Below, in pieces: positions 16,666-25,018 of a stretch of DNA of 64,000 nucleotides; position 1 is the stretch's first letter; each line of letters begins with the position of its first letter. Both the position numbers and the translations under genes were made by a program. The notes beneath the pieces were generated by a model. It did no database searches, was not told where the DNA came from, and saw only the letters and a program-made list of their open reading frames with translations. Origin of the DNA: an uncultured Bacteroidota bacterium (lineage in GTDB: Bacteria; Bacteroidota; Bacteroidia; Bacteroidales; WCHB1-69). The DNA lies in contig CADADB010000005.1 of NCBI GenBank assembly GCA_902786595.1, forward strand, positions 80,378-144,377, read 5' to 3'.

Positions 16666-16806
16666 AGTAGCGGAGGAGGGAATGATGATAATGGGAATAA
16701 TATATTCCCAGCTTAACGTCTTTAGGGCGACCGGGCACGCTTTCCGCCCAAACTTCGCCCAAACGGGCTTGTAACCGCAATCGTTGTCGCGGCATTAAAT
16801 ATAAAC

Positions 16807-16841
16807 AAAAAACGCGGTCAAACAGCTTGACCGCGTTTTTT
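16807..16841. terminator. Bidirectional terminator
   Basis: Eleven-base perfect arms (AACGCGGTCAA and complement) surround a five-base loop, with an A-run before and a T-run after, between the convergent small lipoprotein and ccsBA genes. Confidence 0.85.
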
Positions 16842-16858
16842 CTTTTACATCCTCCCGA

Positions 16859-18970
16859 CTACGCGTAACTATGCATGCCCCCTAACAGCATGTTCACTCC
16901 GAAATAAGTGATTAGCACGCTCAGAAAGGCCAAAATGCCGTAAATGTGGAAAAACATCGGCTTCTGGAACGATTTCCAGAGCGTGTTGTGTAGCGGGGCG
17001 GCGTAAACCAGCAGGGTGATGAGCGCCCAGACCTCTTTGGGATCCCACGACCAGTAGTTGCCCCACGAGATGTTGGCCCACACCGCGCCGATGAAGATGC
17101 CCGCGGCGAGCAGCGCGACGGCAGGGTAGAGCATGATCATGCTGATGTCGCGCAAACGCTCCAGATATTGCGTGTTCGACGGCTGCGTGAAGCGGACGAT
17201 CACCGCGCTGATGCCGTTCAGCATGACGAAGAACAGCAGCGCGTAGGCAATCATGATGACCGTGACGTGCAGACTGAGCAACGGCGACGAGAGTACTGGC
17301 ATCAGGTGGGTGATGGGGGGATTGGAACCGCCCATCATCTGCACCAACAGCACGAAACCGGTCATCATCAGACCCGCCGGTAATGCCATCTCGTATTTTC
17401 TGCTCATGAGCAAGGTGATGATGCAGATGCTCAAGGCCAAAAGGTTCATGGAGTCGAAACTGCCGGCCATCGGCACGTGCCCGCCGGCAATCCAGCGCAG
17501 GATAAATACCGCCGCCAAGAAGAGACAAAGCAATGACACCCAGATGGTTGCGATAATGCGGACGGGCTTGTGAAGCTTTCGCCCTTTTCCGAGGCAGATT
17601 AACGCCATCGCGAAACATATTAGTCCAAGGGTGATGGTCACCATGGCGAGCCATCGACCGGCAGAGAGACGGTTGTAGAGCCGCTCGGCACGGTATTGCG
17701 CCTTGGATTGTACTTGTCCGAGGGCGTGCTTTTCCTGATAGATTTTGGTTTTTTCGAAGACTTCGTTCAGCTCGTCGAAATTGCCCGTTACGGCATATTC
17801 TTTGCAGAGACTCATCTGTTTGCGGATGAAAAGGTACTCGTCATCGGGAATGTCCAAGGGCAGCTCGTCATTTTGGGAGTACCAGGTCACTTGTCCGGCG
17901 CTGTCGGCGTGGGGGAAGATTTTCAACAATTGCGTGTTTTGCAACATGTTGATAATCTGTTTTTTCTCCTCGGCTTCACGGATTTTGTTCCGTTTCAGGT
18001 TGCGCTCAATTCTGGGTGTCGGCTCGTTTTGCCATTCGTCGGTGTAGAAGAGCCAGCCGCTGAAGACCTGCTCCGGGGTGTATCCTTTGTAACGGGCGCT
18101 ACCGTACAGCTTGGTGGTGAAGTCTTTGGCGAGGGTCTGCAGCGGACAGACGCGGCCTTTGTACATTACGTACATCTGTCCCATCTTGTCGGCGCTCTCC
18201 CTCGGCAGGACGCTCGGCTTGTCGGCGGCTCGTGCGGGCAGGGCGGCGCACAGCGTCACGAGGACCAGCAGTGCGGCGGCCTTGCCGGCGGTATTCCGCA
18301 AGAGTGTTAGGAACTGTCCGTTGTGTTCGACGAACAACCCGATAAAGGCGATGAACAGCAGGATGTAGCCCGCGTAAGTCACCCCGACACCCCAGGGGTC
18401 GTGCGCGACGGACAACACGGAGTTGCCTTCCTCGTCGTAGTCGCTCTGGTAAAAGCGGTAGTGACGATGTTTCAGGATATTGTTCATTGAGATTTTCGCG
18501 TCAGAGACCGTGCCGTTGTCTGAAATTTGGAGGTAGCTCACGAAATCCATCGGCGTGCGGGTGCCCGGGTAGGTCTCCACCTCAAAACGGTCGAGGGTGA
18601 GCGAGAAGGGGAGTCTCGCATTGCGGATGTCGCCGTGTTTTTCGATGGAGAAGCTGCTGACGGGTTTTCCGGGTGCGAGGGTCATCTCGCCGTGCTGTCC
18701 GGTGGTCATCGTCAGCAAGGCACCGAGCAGGATGAGCAGCACGGAGGAGTGCAGGGCGCAGATGACCGGCCGTTGCCAGTTTTTGCGCGTGATCATCATG
18801 ACCATCATGCCGATGGCCAGCAATGCCCACAGGGCCACGAACCACCAGCTGCCATAGACGTGGTTCAGTGCGTATTCGTTGCCGTGGAATTTCTCCACGA
18901 TGGTGCCCGCCGCCATCGCCACGATCAGGGCGATGAGGAGGGAGGAGAGGAGGTGACGGAGAGGGTTCAT
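16859..18970 (-). CDS. ccsBA: Fused cytochrome c biogenesis protein CcsBA (ResB-ResC)
   Basis: The product is 703 aa. The N-terminal third is ResB/CcsB-like: membrane helices near 10-30, 40-60 and 70-90 and a large periplasmic domain. A helix near 200-220, another near 235-250 and a second soluble region follow. The C-terminal third is CcsA-like with about eight helices and the heme-handling WWD motif (WGNYWSWDPKEVW, about 636-648), with conserved His in flanking loops. The enzyme exports heme and ligates it to CxxCH of periplasmic cytochromes. The next gene upstream on the same strand encodes a di-heme cytochrome, its likely client. The start at 18970 is followed by a normal signal-anchor. 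Confidence 0.92.
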   Translation of the reverse strand: MNPLRHLLSSLLIALIVAMAAGTIVEKFHGNEYALNHVYGSWWFVALWALLAIGMMVMMITRKNWQRPVICALHSSVLLILLGALLTMTTGQHGEMTLAPGKPVSSFSIEKHGDIRNARLPFSLTLDRFEVETYPGTRTPMDFVSYLQISDNGTVSDAKISMNNILKHRHYRFYQSDYDEEGNSVLSVAHDPWGVGVTYAGYILLFIAFIGLFVEHNGQFLTLLRNTAGKAAALLVLVTLCAALPARAADKPSVLPRESADKMGQMYVMYKGRVCPLQTLAKDFTTKLYGSARYKGYTPEQVFSGWLFYTDEWQNEPTPRIERNLKRNKIREAEEKKQIINMLQNTQLLKIFPHADSAGQVTWYSQNDELPLDIPDDEYLFIRKQMSLCKEYAVTGNFDELNEVFEKTKIYQEKHALGQVQSKAQYRAERLYNRLSAGRWLAMVTITLGLICFAMALICLGKGRKLHKPVRIIATIWVSLLCLFLAAVFILRWIAGGHVPMAGSFDSMNLLALSICIITLLMSRKYEMALPAGLMMTGFVLLVQMMGGSNPPITHLMPVLSSPLLSLHVTVIMIAYALLFFVMLNGISAVIVRFTQPSNTQYLERLRDISMIMLYPAVALLAAGIFIGAVWANISWGNYWSWDPKEVWALITLLVYAAPLHNTLWKSFQKPMFFHIYGILAFLSVLITYFGVNMLLGGMHSYA

Positions 18971-18984
18971 CTAATTAAGAATTA

Positions 18985-19102
18985 AGAATTAAGAAAAGAT
19001 TGCAAAAATAGGAAAAATGTAGAGACGCAATGCATTACGATGCGTCTCTACGGTATTGCTAACGTTTGGCTTCAATAACCCATAACCAATAACCCATAAC
19101 CA
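18985..19102. repeat. Intergenic repeats: palindrome and short tandem stutter
   Basis: 19019-19051 is a hairpin with 11-base arms beginning GTAGAGACGCA, a variant of the 28-bp palindrome family. On either side are short near-tandem runs: aattaagaatt at 18975-18995 and cccataaccaata at 19077-19106. Confidence 0.7.
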
Positions 19103-20659
19103 TTAAATAGCATTGATGAATTTGACGACGGCGTCGCGGTCTTCTTTGCTGAGGTTACGGAACTTCTCGACGGTCCAGCGGGCGTCGCTTTGGGCGCTGC
19201 CGTGCCACATGATGGCTTCGATGACGTTGCGGGCGCGGCAGTCATGCAGACGGTCGCTGGAGCCGGTGCAGATGGCGGAGAGACCGCGGCCCCAAAGCGG
19301 GGTGGTCCGGCACCAGCCCGTGCGGATGTCGTTCTTCATGCAAAGACGGTGCTGCACCATGTCGGTGTAAGGCCATATTTTCTGGTTGGGATAACGCGGC
19401 AGACGACTGTCACCCGTGGTGAAGAAGCCGTTGGGGTCGGTGAAGCGGTCGGGACCGGTGGTCCAGCTGGGACGGTGGCAGGTGGCGCATCCGATTTCAC
19501 GGAAGATCTTGCGGCCCTTCTGCACCTCCTCGTCTTTGAGGTTACGGGCGGCGGGCACGGCCAAACCGCGGTGCCACACCATCAGGTTGACGTAGTCGTC
19601 GTTGCTCATCTCAGCGGGTAATTCTTTACTCATCAGATAGTTGTAGATATCGGTCTCGGGATTGCCCGTGACATTGTACTCCGGGAAATAGGTGTAGAAT
19701 TCGGCTTGCACCTGCGGGTCTTGCGAAGCCACGCGGGCGTAGGTCTCGGTCATGTAGTGGTAGCGACGGTCGCCACGGGTCACGTTGGTGATGTTCCAGA
19801 TGGCGTTGGCGCCGGGACCGTCCTGCAGCGGACCGCGGGAGCAGGCGTAGGTGAAACGCTTCGGATGGTTGGTCTTGCCGTAAAGTCCTGTGGGTGCCCA
19901 GTCGGAGCCGGCCCACATGGCCGGGTTCAGATTCGCGCCGGCCATCGACTCACGCAGGTATTGCGCCTTCAGCGAGTCGTCGGGGATGGCATCCAACAGT
20001 CCAGTGCCATAGATGCCGATGGTCGATTCCAGACGCACAATCTCGCTGCCGTAAGGGATTTGTACTCCGTTGGATTCCAGCGGGACGTAGTACGCCGAGG
20101 CGGGAATGTAAACTTCCGGATAAATCAGACTGTATGTTTCACCATCGGGGAAGCGGTTGCCCCATTCATCCACGTAGTCTAGCCAGTTGATCTGGATTTG
20201 GCTTTCGTCGATGGGTGCCTTGAAAGGCGGCACGGCCTTGGTCTGCGGCATGCCCGTGAGCGAACTCACGTAGTTGTCGTTCTGGTCAGTGACCACCAGC
20301 AGGTAGCCGTTGCCCCAGTCGCCGGCGGCGTAGCGGTCCATGCGTTTGCCATGGCCGTAGCCCGGGTGACAGGCGATGCAGGAGCTGCGGATGTAGAGCG
20401 GTCCCAAGCCATTGAACGGCGGCGTGTTGATGTTGAAGTCGCGCTCAAAGAGGTATTCGCCGTACTTGAACGCGGCAATGTCGGTGACCGCCGGGGCGGG
20501 GTCCTCGTATGCGGACGACGAATTGTTGAACGTTGTTCCCAGTTTTCCTCCGGCGTAAGTCTCTTCCTCAATCCAAGACATTTCGCCGTTTTCGGGTCTG
20601 TGGCAGCCCGCAAATAAGAATAACCCCAAAATAATAATGATTGTCGTTATTTTTTCCAT
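19103..20659 (-). CDS. Di-heme c-type oxidoreductase (DUF1111 type), lipoprotein
   Basis: The product is 518 aa. The signal MEKITTIIIILGLFLFAGC ends in a lipobox with Cys19, so it is a lipoprotein facing the periplasm. Two heme c sites are visible: CIACH at 94-98 and CATCH at 391-395, matching the DUF1111 di-heme family related to cytochrome c peroxidases. The gene is flanked by an imelysin gene and by ccsBA, which would mature its hemes. In Bacteroidota such proteins often accompany imelysins in iron-linked clusters; the substrate is not known. It starts 16 bases after the imelysin stop, so the two form one operon. Confidence 0.88.
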   Translation of the reverse strand: MEKITTIIIILGLFLFAGCHRPENGEMSWIEEETYAGGKLGTTFNNSSSAYEDPAPAVTDIAAFKYGEYLFERDFNINTPPFNGLGPLYIRSSCIACHPGYGHGKRMDRYAAGDWGNGYLLVVTDQNDNYVSSLTGMPQTKAVPPFKAPIDESQIQINWLDYVDEWGNRFPDGETYSLIYPEVYIPASAYYVPLESNGVQIPYGSEIVRLESTIGIYGTGLLDAIPDDSLKAQYLRESMAGANLNPAMWAGSDWAPTGLYGKTNHPKRFTYACSRGPLQDGPGANAIWNITNVTRGDRRYHYMTETYARVASQDPQVQAEFYTYFPEYNVTGNPETDIYNYLMSKELPAEMSNDDYVNLMVWHRGLAVPAARNLKDEEVQKGRKIFREIGCATCHRPSWTTGPDRFTDPNGFFTTGDSRLPRYPNQKIWPYTDMVQHRLCMKNDIRTGWCRTTPLWGRGLSAICTGSSDRLHDCRARNVIEAIMWHGSAQSDARWTVEKFRNLSKEDRDAVVKFINAI

Positions 20660-20675
20660 AATTCAACATTCATAA

Positions 20676-21821
20676 TTATTCCTCGTATGTTCTCAAAGCA
20701 TCGTTGACCTTGGAGAGCACATCATCGAGGTTCTGGCACGCCTCGATGGCTTCCCCATTGGCGGGGTTGGTGTAGTTCTGCACGAACGGGCGCGGCATGG
20801 CGTTGATTTTCTCCAATGCGGTGTTGATGGCTTCCTCCACCTCGTTGTCGAGGGCTTTGTCCATCTTCTTGACGTAGGCGTGCAGGGAGAGCTTATCGTT
20901 GCGCTGGCCTTCGATGCCGCCGTAGTAGGCGTTCTGGATGCTGAGGATGTTGTCGTAGAAGTCCTCGATGGATTTCTGGCTGTAAGGGGACTCGATGTAG
21001 TTGGCGTCTTCGCCGTTGTAGGGCTTGCCGATCTTGGAGGTGCCCACCTCGTCGGCGATGGTCTTGCAGCCATCGGCGATGGCCATGAGTCCGCTCACGG
21101 AGCTGGGGTAGGTGCTGCCGGGGTTGCCGGCCTTCTTGAGGTTGTCACCGTAGCTGTAGCTGCCTCCGTTGACGGTGGTGTTGAGCTCCAGCTCTTCCAC
21201 TTTGTCGCGGTGCGACTTCGGAGCGGCGTCACCGATCCAGCTCACCTCGAGTTGGAAGCAGCGGTTGCGCAGGTCGCCGGCCACGGCCACGGCATAGACC
21301 ATCTGCGTTTCGGTGATCTCGCTGGCATTGCGCACTTGTCCGTTGTGGAAGAGGATGTACTCGATGCCGTGGAATCCGAGCAGGGCGTTGCCGAGCTGCT
21401 CGCCGGCCACCACATCGCCGTCCTCACCGGCCAAAACGGCCAGCATGTTCGGACTGCTCATCAGGTTGTTGAAGGCATCCACGTCCAACGGCCATGAGTC
21501 GATGTGCGGGTCGATGCCGAAGTCGTTGGCGGCTCCGAAGAGGAAGGCCTCGCTCTTCTCCCACCAGGCGCGAGCGCTCAGGAAGGTCTCGCACACCTTG
21601 TTCAGGTCGCTTTGCGAATGGCTGCTCTGGAAGGTCTTCAACTCGTTGACCAGTTGGTCGGCGTAGTTGGCCAGGTTGGTGTACGTGGGCGCGATGGTGT
21701 GGTCCACATATTGTTCGATGACGGCGGCCTGCTTCTCGTTGACCAGCTCGCCGTTGCCGTGATTGCATCCCACGCTCAGGAATGCGATTGCCACCATGGT
21801 GGCGATGATTGATTTTTTCAT
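20676..21821 (-). CDS. Imelysin family lipoprotein (M75 type)
   Basis: The product is 381 aa. The signal peptide ends at LSVGC with Cys19 as lipidation site. The imelysin signature GxHxxE is at 149-154 (GFHGIE), and an ARAWWEKSEAFLFG helix near 83-97 is typical of the family. Despite the M75 label, imelysins are mostly linked to iron or other metal uptake (EfeO relatives) rather than proteolysis. It sits between a porin-like barrel gene and a di-heme oxidoreductase, which suggests capture of a periplasmic metal with redox help. Confidence 0.88.
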   Translation of the reverse strand: MKKSIIATMVAIAFLSVGCNHGNGELVNEKQAAVIEQYVDHTIAPTYTNLANYADQLVNELKTFQSSHSQSDLNKVCETFLSARAWWEKSEAFLFGAANDFGIDPHIDSWPLDVDAFNNLMSSPNMLAVLAGEDGDVVAGEQLGNALLGFHGIEYILFHNGQVRNASEITETQMVYAVAVAGDLRNRCFQLEVSWIGDAAPKSHRDKVEELELNTTVNGGSYSYGDNLKKAGNPGSTYPSSVSGLMAIADGCKTIADEVGTSKIGKPYNGEDANYIESPYSQKSIEDFYDNILSIQNAYYGGIEGQRNDKLSLHAYVKKMDKALDNEVEEAINTALEKINAMPRPFVQNYTNPANGEAIEACQNLDDVLSKVNDALRTYEE

Positions 21822-21972
21822 ATTGTATTTGTTTTAGTTTGTTACTTGTTTCTTGTTTTCCAGGGTTCACTGCGTTCACCCAGGGTTAGCATAGGTCGGG
21901 CTTTCAGCCCTCTTTGGAATGATGATCAATATGTAGGAGTCATCCGTTCATTCATAATTCAGCATTCATAAT
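21822..21972. repeat. Intergenic REP-like and stutter repeats
   Basis: An imperfect hairpin cagggttcactgcg/cacccaggg near 21859-21885 and a gctttcagccct unit near 21899 resemble units at 24839-24870 and 15981. A near-tandem ttcataattcagca run is at 21951-21977. Confidence 0.5.
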
Positions 21973-23328
21973 TCAGCAATACCCCTTCTTGTGGAACTCC
22001 TTGCTGAACATTCCAGCCCAAGTGATGCCGAGGGCGCACCAGGGTTCGGGGTTGTACTGTTCTTTCAGCAGCCGTACGCCGCCTTCGGCCTTGATGATGA
22101 TCTCCTTGATGGGACTGTAGTTGAGGCCGCCGCTCACGCAATGGCGGTCGCTCCAAGCATAGTCGGTCATGTTGTGGCCGGGAATGTAGGAGTCGTAGTA
22201 TTCGTAGTGGGCGAAGACGTAGAGCTTGTGACGGTCCATCTTCGGATTTTTGTGATGATGGAAGACGTCGTAGCCGATCTCGCCGCCCGCGCTCCAAGCC
22301 GCCTGTCCTACAAGAGTCTGCGGGTAAGGAGCTTGCGAGCTGTGGGGTAGGGTGGAGTTATAGACGGAAATCAGCTCGCAGTCGCTGAGGTGGCCGTAGA
22401 GACCGCTGCCGCGCAGCACGAGTCCGCCGGTCTTGTAGCTGAAGTCCAAACCACCGATGACCACCGTGCCGCGCACGTCCGTGTAACGCGAGGAGCCCTC
22501 GTCGGTGATGATGTCGTTGCGGAAGGTGTTGCCCACGAAGCCGCTGACGCCGATGTGCAGCCCTTTGACGCTGTAGTTATCGACACGGGCGGCCACGGCC
22601 AACTTGTTGGCGACGCGGAACTCGTAAGGTGAGGCGGAACCGTCGTGCGCCCAGCCGGAAACGCTGAACATGCTGGAGTTGAGCGACGGGATGAGCATCA
22701 CGTCGTAACGCCAGCCCTTGATGCGGCCCCACACCTCGATGCCGGTCTCGTGCCATGTGCAGGGAATGATGGTGTTCTCGCCCTCGGGACGATAGATCCC
22801 GAAGAACTCGTTGGGCAGGTGGGCGTTGTTGGTGCCCCCGACCGGCACGACGATGTGACCGGCACGGATGTTCATCTTCCCGTCCCAGAAGGCCTTCTGC
22901 AGCCAGAACTGCTCCAAGGCGACCTCGCCGCCGCGCTCGATCTCTTTCTCGAACTCGCCGGTCTCCTCGGCCTCCACCTCCACGGCCGACTCGGTGCCGC
23001 CGTGCTCGAACTCGATCTCCGTGTTGAAACTCCAGCCGTGACCGAAATCATAACCTAACATGATGACAGCGTGCGGCAAATCCACACGCCCGTGACCTTT
23101 GGAGTCGGCGTAGTTGGCTGCGTGGGAGTAACGGAAAACGTTGTCGCTGAAGAAGTTGTATTTATAGACGGCCTCGCCGTAACCACCAATGGTGAGCGTG
23201 CCCAAAGATTTCCCTTTCGAAGAGTTCTCAACCTTTGAAGTGTCTGCACTCTGTTGGGCAATAATTGTTTGTAAACCAAGGAATAAAATACCTGCTAAAG
23301 TGAGTAATGCCTTTCTGCTCATGAACAC
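21973..23328 (-). CDS. Porin-like outer membrane protein
   Basis: The product is 451 aa. The signal peptide (LLTLAGILFLGLQTIIAQ) is followed by a polar linker and then GTLTIGGYGEAVYKYNFF, a strand pattern seen in phosphate-selective-porin-like barrels. Alternating strands with Trp/Tyr girdles continue to the end. One extracellular-type loop near 125-150 is very acidic (EVEAEETGEFEKEIE), and two His-rich stretches occur (HHHKNPK; HGRVDLPH), which could bind metal. It is upstream of the imelysin gene on the same strand and probably supplies the outer membrane channel for that cluster. Confidence 0.75.
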   Translation of the reverse strand: MFMSRKALLTLAGILFLGLQTIIAQQSADTSKVENSSKGKSLGTLTIGGYGEAVYKYNFFSDNVFRYSHAANYADSKGHGRVDLPHAVIMLGYDFGHGWSFNTEIEFEHGGTESAVEVEAEETGEFEKEIERGGEVALEQFWLQKAFWDGKMNIRAGHIVVPVGGTNNAHLPNEFFGIYRPEGENTIIPCTWHETGIEVWGRIKGWRYDVMLIPSLNSSMFSVSGWAHDGSASPYEFRVANKLAVAARVDNYSVKGLHIGVSGFVGNTFRNDIITDEGSSRYTDVRGTVVIGGLDFSYKTGGLVLRGSGLYGHLSDCELISVYNSTLPHSSQAPYPQTLVGQAAWSAGGEIGYDVFHHHKNPKMDRHKLYVFAHYEYYDSYIPGHNMTDYAWSDRHCVSGGLNYSPIKEIIIKAEGGVRLLKEQYNPEPWCALGITWAGMFSKEFHKKGYC

Positions 23329-23464
23329 TTGATTTTATGCAGCAAAAGTGCAAAACTCACCCCAGTCGCGATATACCCAAAAATGAGGATTCGCGGCGTA
23401 GTGGATAATGATTAATGAGGATGTGAGGAAGCTATATACGACGGGGATTTCCGGCTTTTGGGGA

Positions 23465-24802
23465 TTATCTGGTCAACCGTTTATATCGTTCTGTCTTGAT
23501 TTTAAGGTCGATGAGGGCGTCGGTGCGCTGGTTCTGGGCTTGAAGAAGCAAGGTCTGCGCCTCCAACAGCTCGGAAACGGCCACCATGCCTGCGTCGAAG
23601 TTGGCTTTCGTGTCGTGGAGGTTGGCTTCCGCGCTGCGCACGGAGGATTCGGCGAGCGTCACCTGACTGTTGGCCTCCTCGATGTTGCACCACGCCTGAC
23701 GGGTCTCCAACGCCATCTTCTCCACATAGTCGGCGCGCTCGTTCTCGGCCTTCTGGATGAGGTAATTCTGCTGACGTACCTTGTGCGCCGTCTCCCACCA
23801 GCCTGTCAATGGGACCTGCAATGTCATGAACGCCAGTGCGTTGTAGTCGTAGCGGTCGAAAATGAGACTGCCGTAGGAGGCGGAAGCTCCGATTATCAAA
23901 TGCGGTACGCTCTCCCCGATGACGATCTCTTTCTTCAGCTTCTCCGCCCTGACCTGACAATCCAACAGCTGTTTCTCCGTCCTGCGATACACTGCGTTCC
24001 GAATGTCCGCATCCGTCGGGGCTTCGCTACTCAAATCTTGACTGATTAAATCTGTAAGCGCCAGATTTTCATTGTATTCCATGCCAATCATTTGGCAGAG
24101 AAGCATGGCGGAGAGGGTGATGCCATTGTTTACTTTGAGGAGGTTAGACTGCATCTCGTTCTGCTTGAGCTCGACTTTCAGGACATCGTTGCGGGTCACC
24201 AGACCGGCTTCCGCTGCGACGGTCACGTCGCGGTGCAGCGTGTCTAAAAAGGTTATCGCCTGCTGCAGCGTTATCCGTTTTTCGAGGAGCGAGACGGTTT
24301 GCCAGTAGGTCTCTTCCACCTGCTGCAAGACTTGGTCGCGGGTCAGCTGGCTTTGGTAGTGCGAGGCGGCCACCCCCACGTCTGCCAGCGCATTGCCACC
24401 AACGATCTGTCCGCCCATGAAAACCGGTTGCACGGCCGTCACCCCGACGCCCAGACCGCCGTCGCAGAGCGAAATCTTGTCGGAGAGTCCCATCGCCGCG
24501 CCGTACTCGTAGTAGAGATTATGCAGCTGCTGCCGTGCCGCGGCGCTCCCGATGTCGTCAATACCGTACTCGATCAACGGTTTCGCGGGAACATAGCCGA
24601 TGCCCGTGGCGCTGATCTGTGGGAAATATTTCGTGCGGGCCTGCATCTTCACCTCCTGCGCCGCCTTCTCGTCCAGCACGGCATTCTTCACCGCCGCGTT
24701 GTTCCGCAACGCCATCGCCTTGCAGGTGTCCAAGGAGAGATGCTGCGCGGAACCCGCCACGCATCCCATGATCATCACTATGGTTATCCATGTCTTATTC
24801 AT
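23465..24802 (-). CDS. TolC family outer membrane efflux protein
   Basis: The product is 445 aa. A signal peptide (ITIVMIMGCVAGSAQ) precedes HLSLDTCKAMALRNN, the typical first helix of outer membrane efflux proteins, and the two long Gln/Ala-rich helical repeats follow. It forms the trimeric exit duct for the RND pump encoded just upstream (25019-28093) and the adaptor at 28307. All are on the minus strand. Confidence 0.9.
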   Translation of the reverse strand: MNKTWITIVMIMGCVAGSAQHLSLDTCKAMALRNNAAVKNAVLDEKAAQEVKMQARTKYFPQISATGIGYVPAKPLIEYGIDDIGSAAARQQLHNLYYEYGAAMGLSDKISLCDGGLGVGVTAVQPVFMGGQIVGGNALADVGVAASHYQSQLTRDQVLQQVEETYWQTVSLLEKRITLQQAITFLDTLHRDVTVAAEAGLVTRNDVLKVELKQNEMQSNLLKVNNGITLSAMLLCQMIGMEYNENLALTDLISQDLSSEAPTDADIRNAVYRRTEKQLLDCQVRAEKLKKEIVIGESVPHLIIGASASYGSLIFDRYDYNALAFMTLQVPLTGWWETAHKVRQQNYLIQKAENERADYVEKMALETRQAWCNIEEANSQVTLAESSVRSAEANLHDTKANFDAGMVAVSELLEAQTLLLQAQNQRTDALIDLKIKTERYKRLTR

Positions 24803-24829
24803 CGTTTTTCATCGTTTGTTCATCGTTAT

Positions 24830-25018
24830 TCGTCCCAGGGGTTTCGCTGCGCTCACCCCTGGCTACCGAGCTCTTGCCCCTTCGGGGCTGCTTAAGGAAG
24901 TTGTTTTGATCCCCCCCCTGCCCTTCGGGCATCCCCCCTAAAGGGGGGAATGGTCCTTCGACCGTATCTTTTGTCATTCAGCATTCAGCATTCAGCATTC
25001 AGCATTCAACATTCTACA
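24830..25018. repeat. Intergenic cluster of REP-like palindromes and tandem stutter
   Basis: In order: caggggtttcgctgcgctcacccctgg (about 24837-24865), a gccccttcggggc hairpin (about 24887-24899), a cccccctgcccttcgggcat/cccccct-aaagggggg unit (about 24911-24945), and a cattcagcattcag tandem run with 7-base units (about 24975-25018). The gccccttcggggctgct block recurs at about 30051-30067. Confidence 0.7.
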
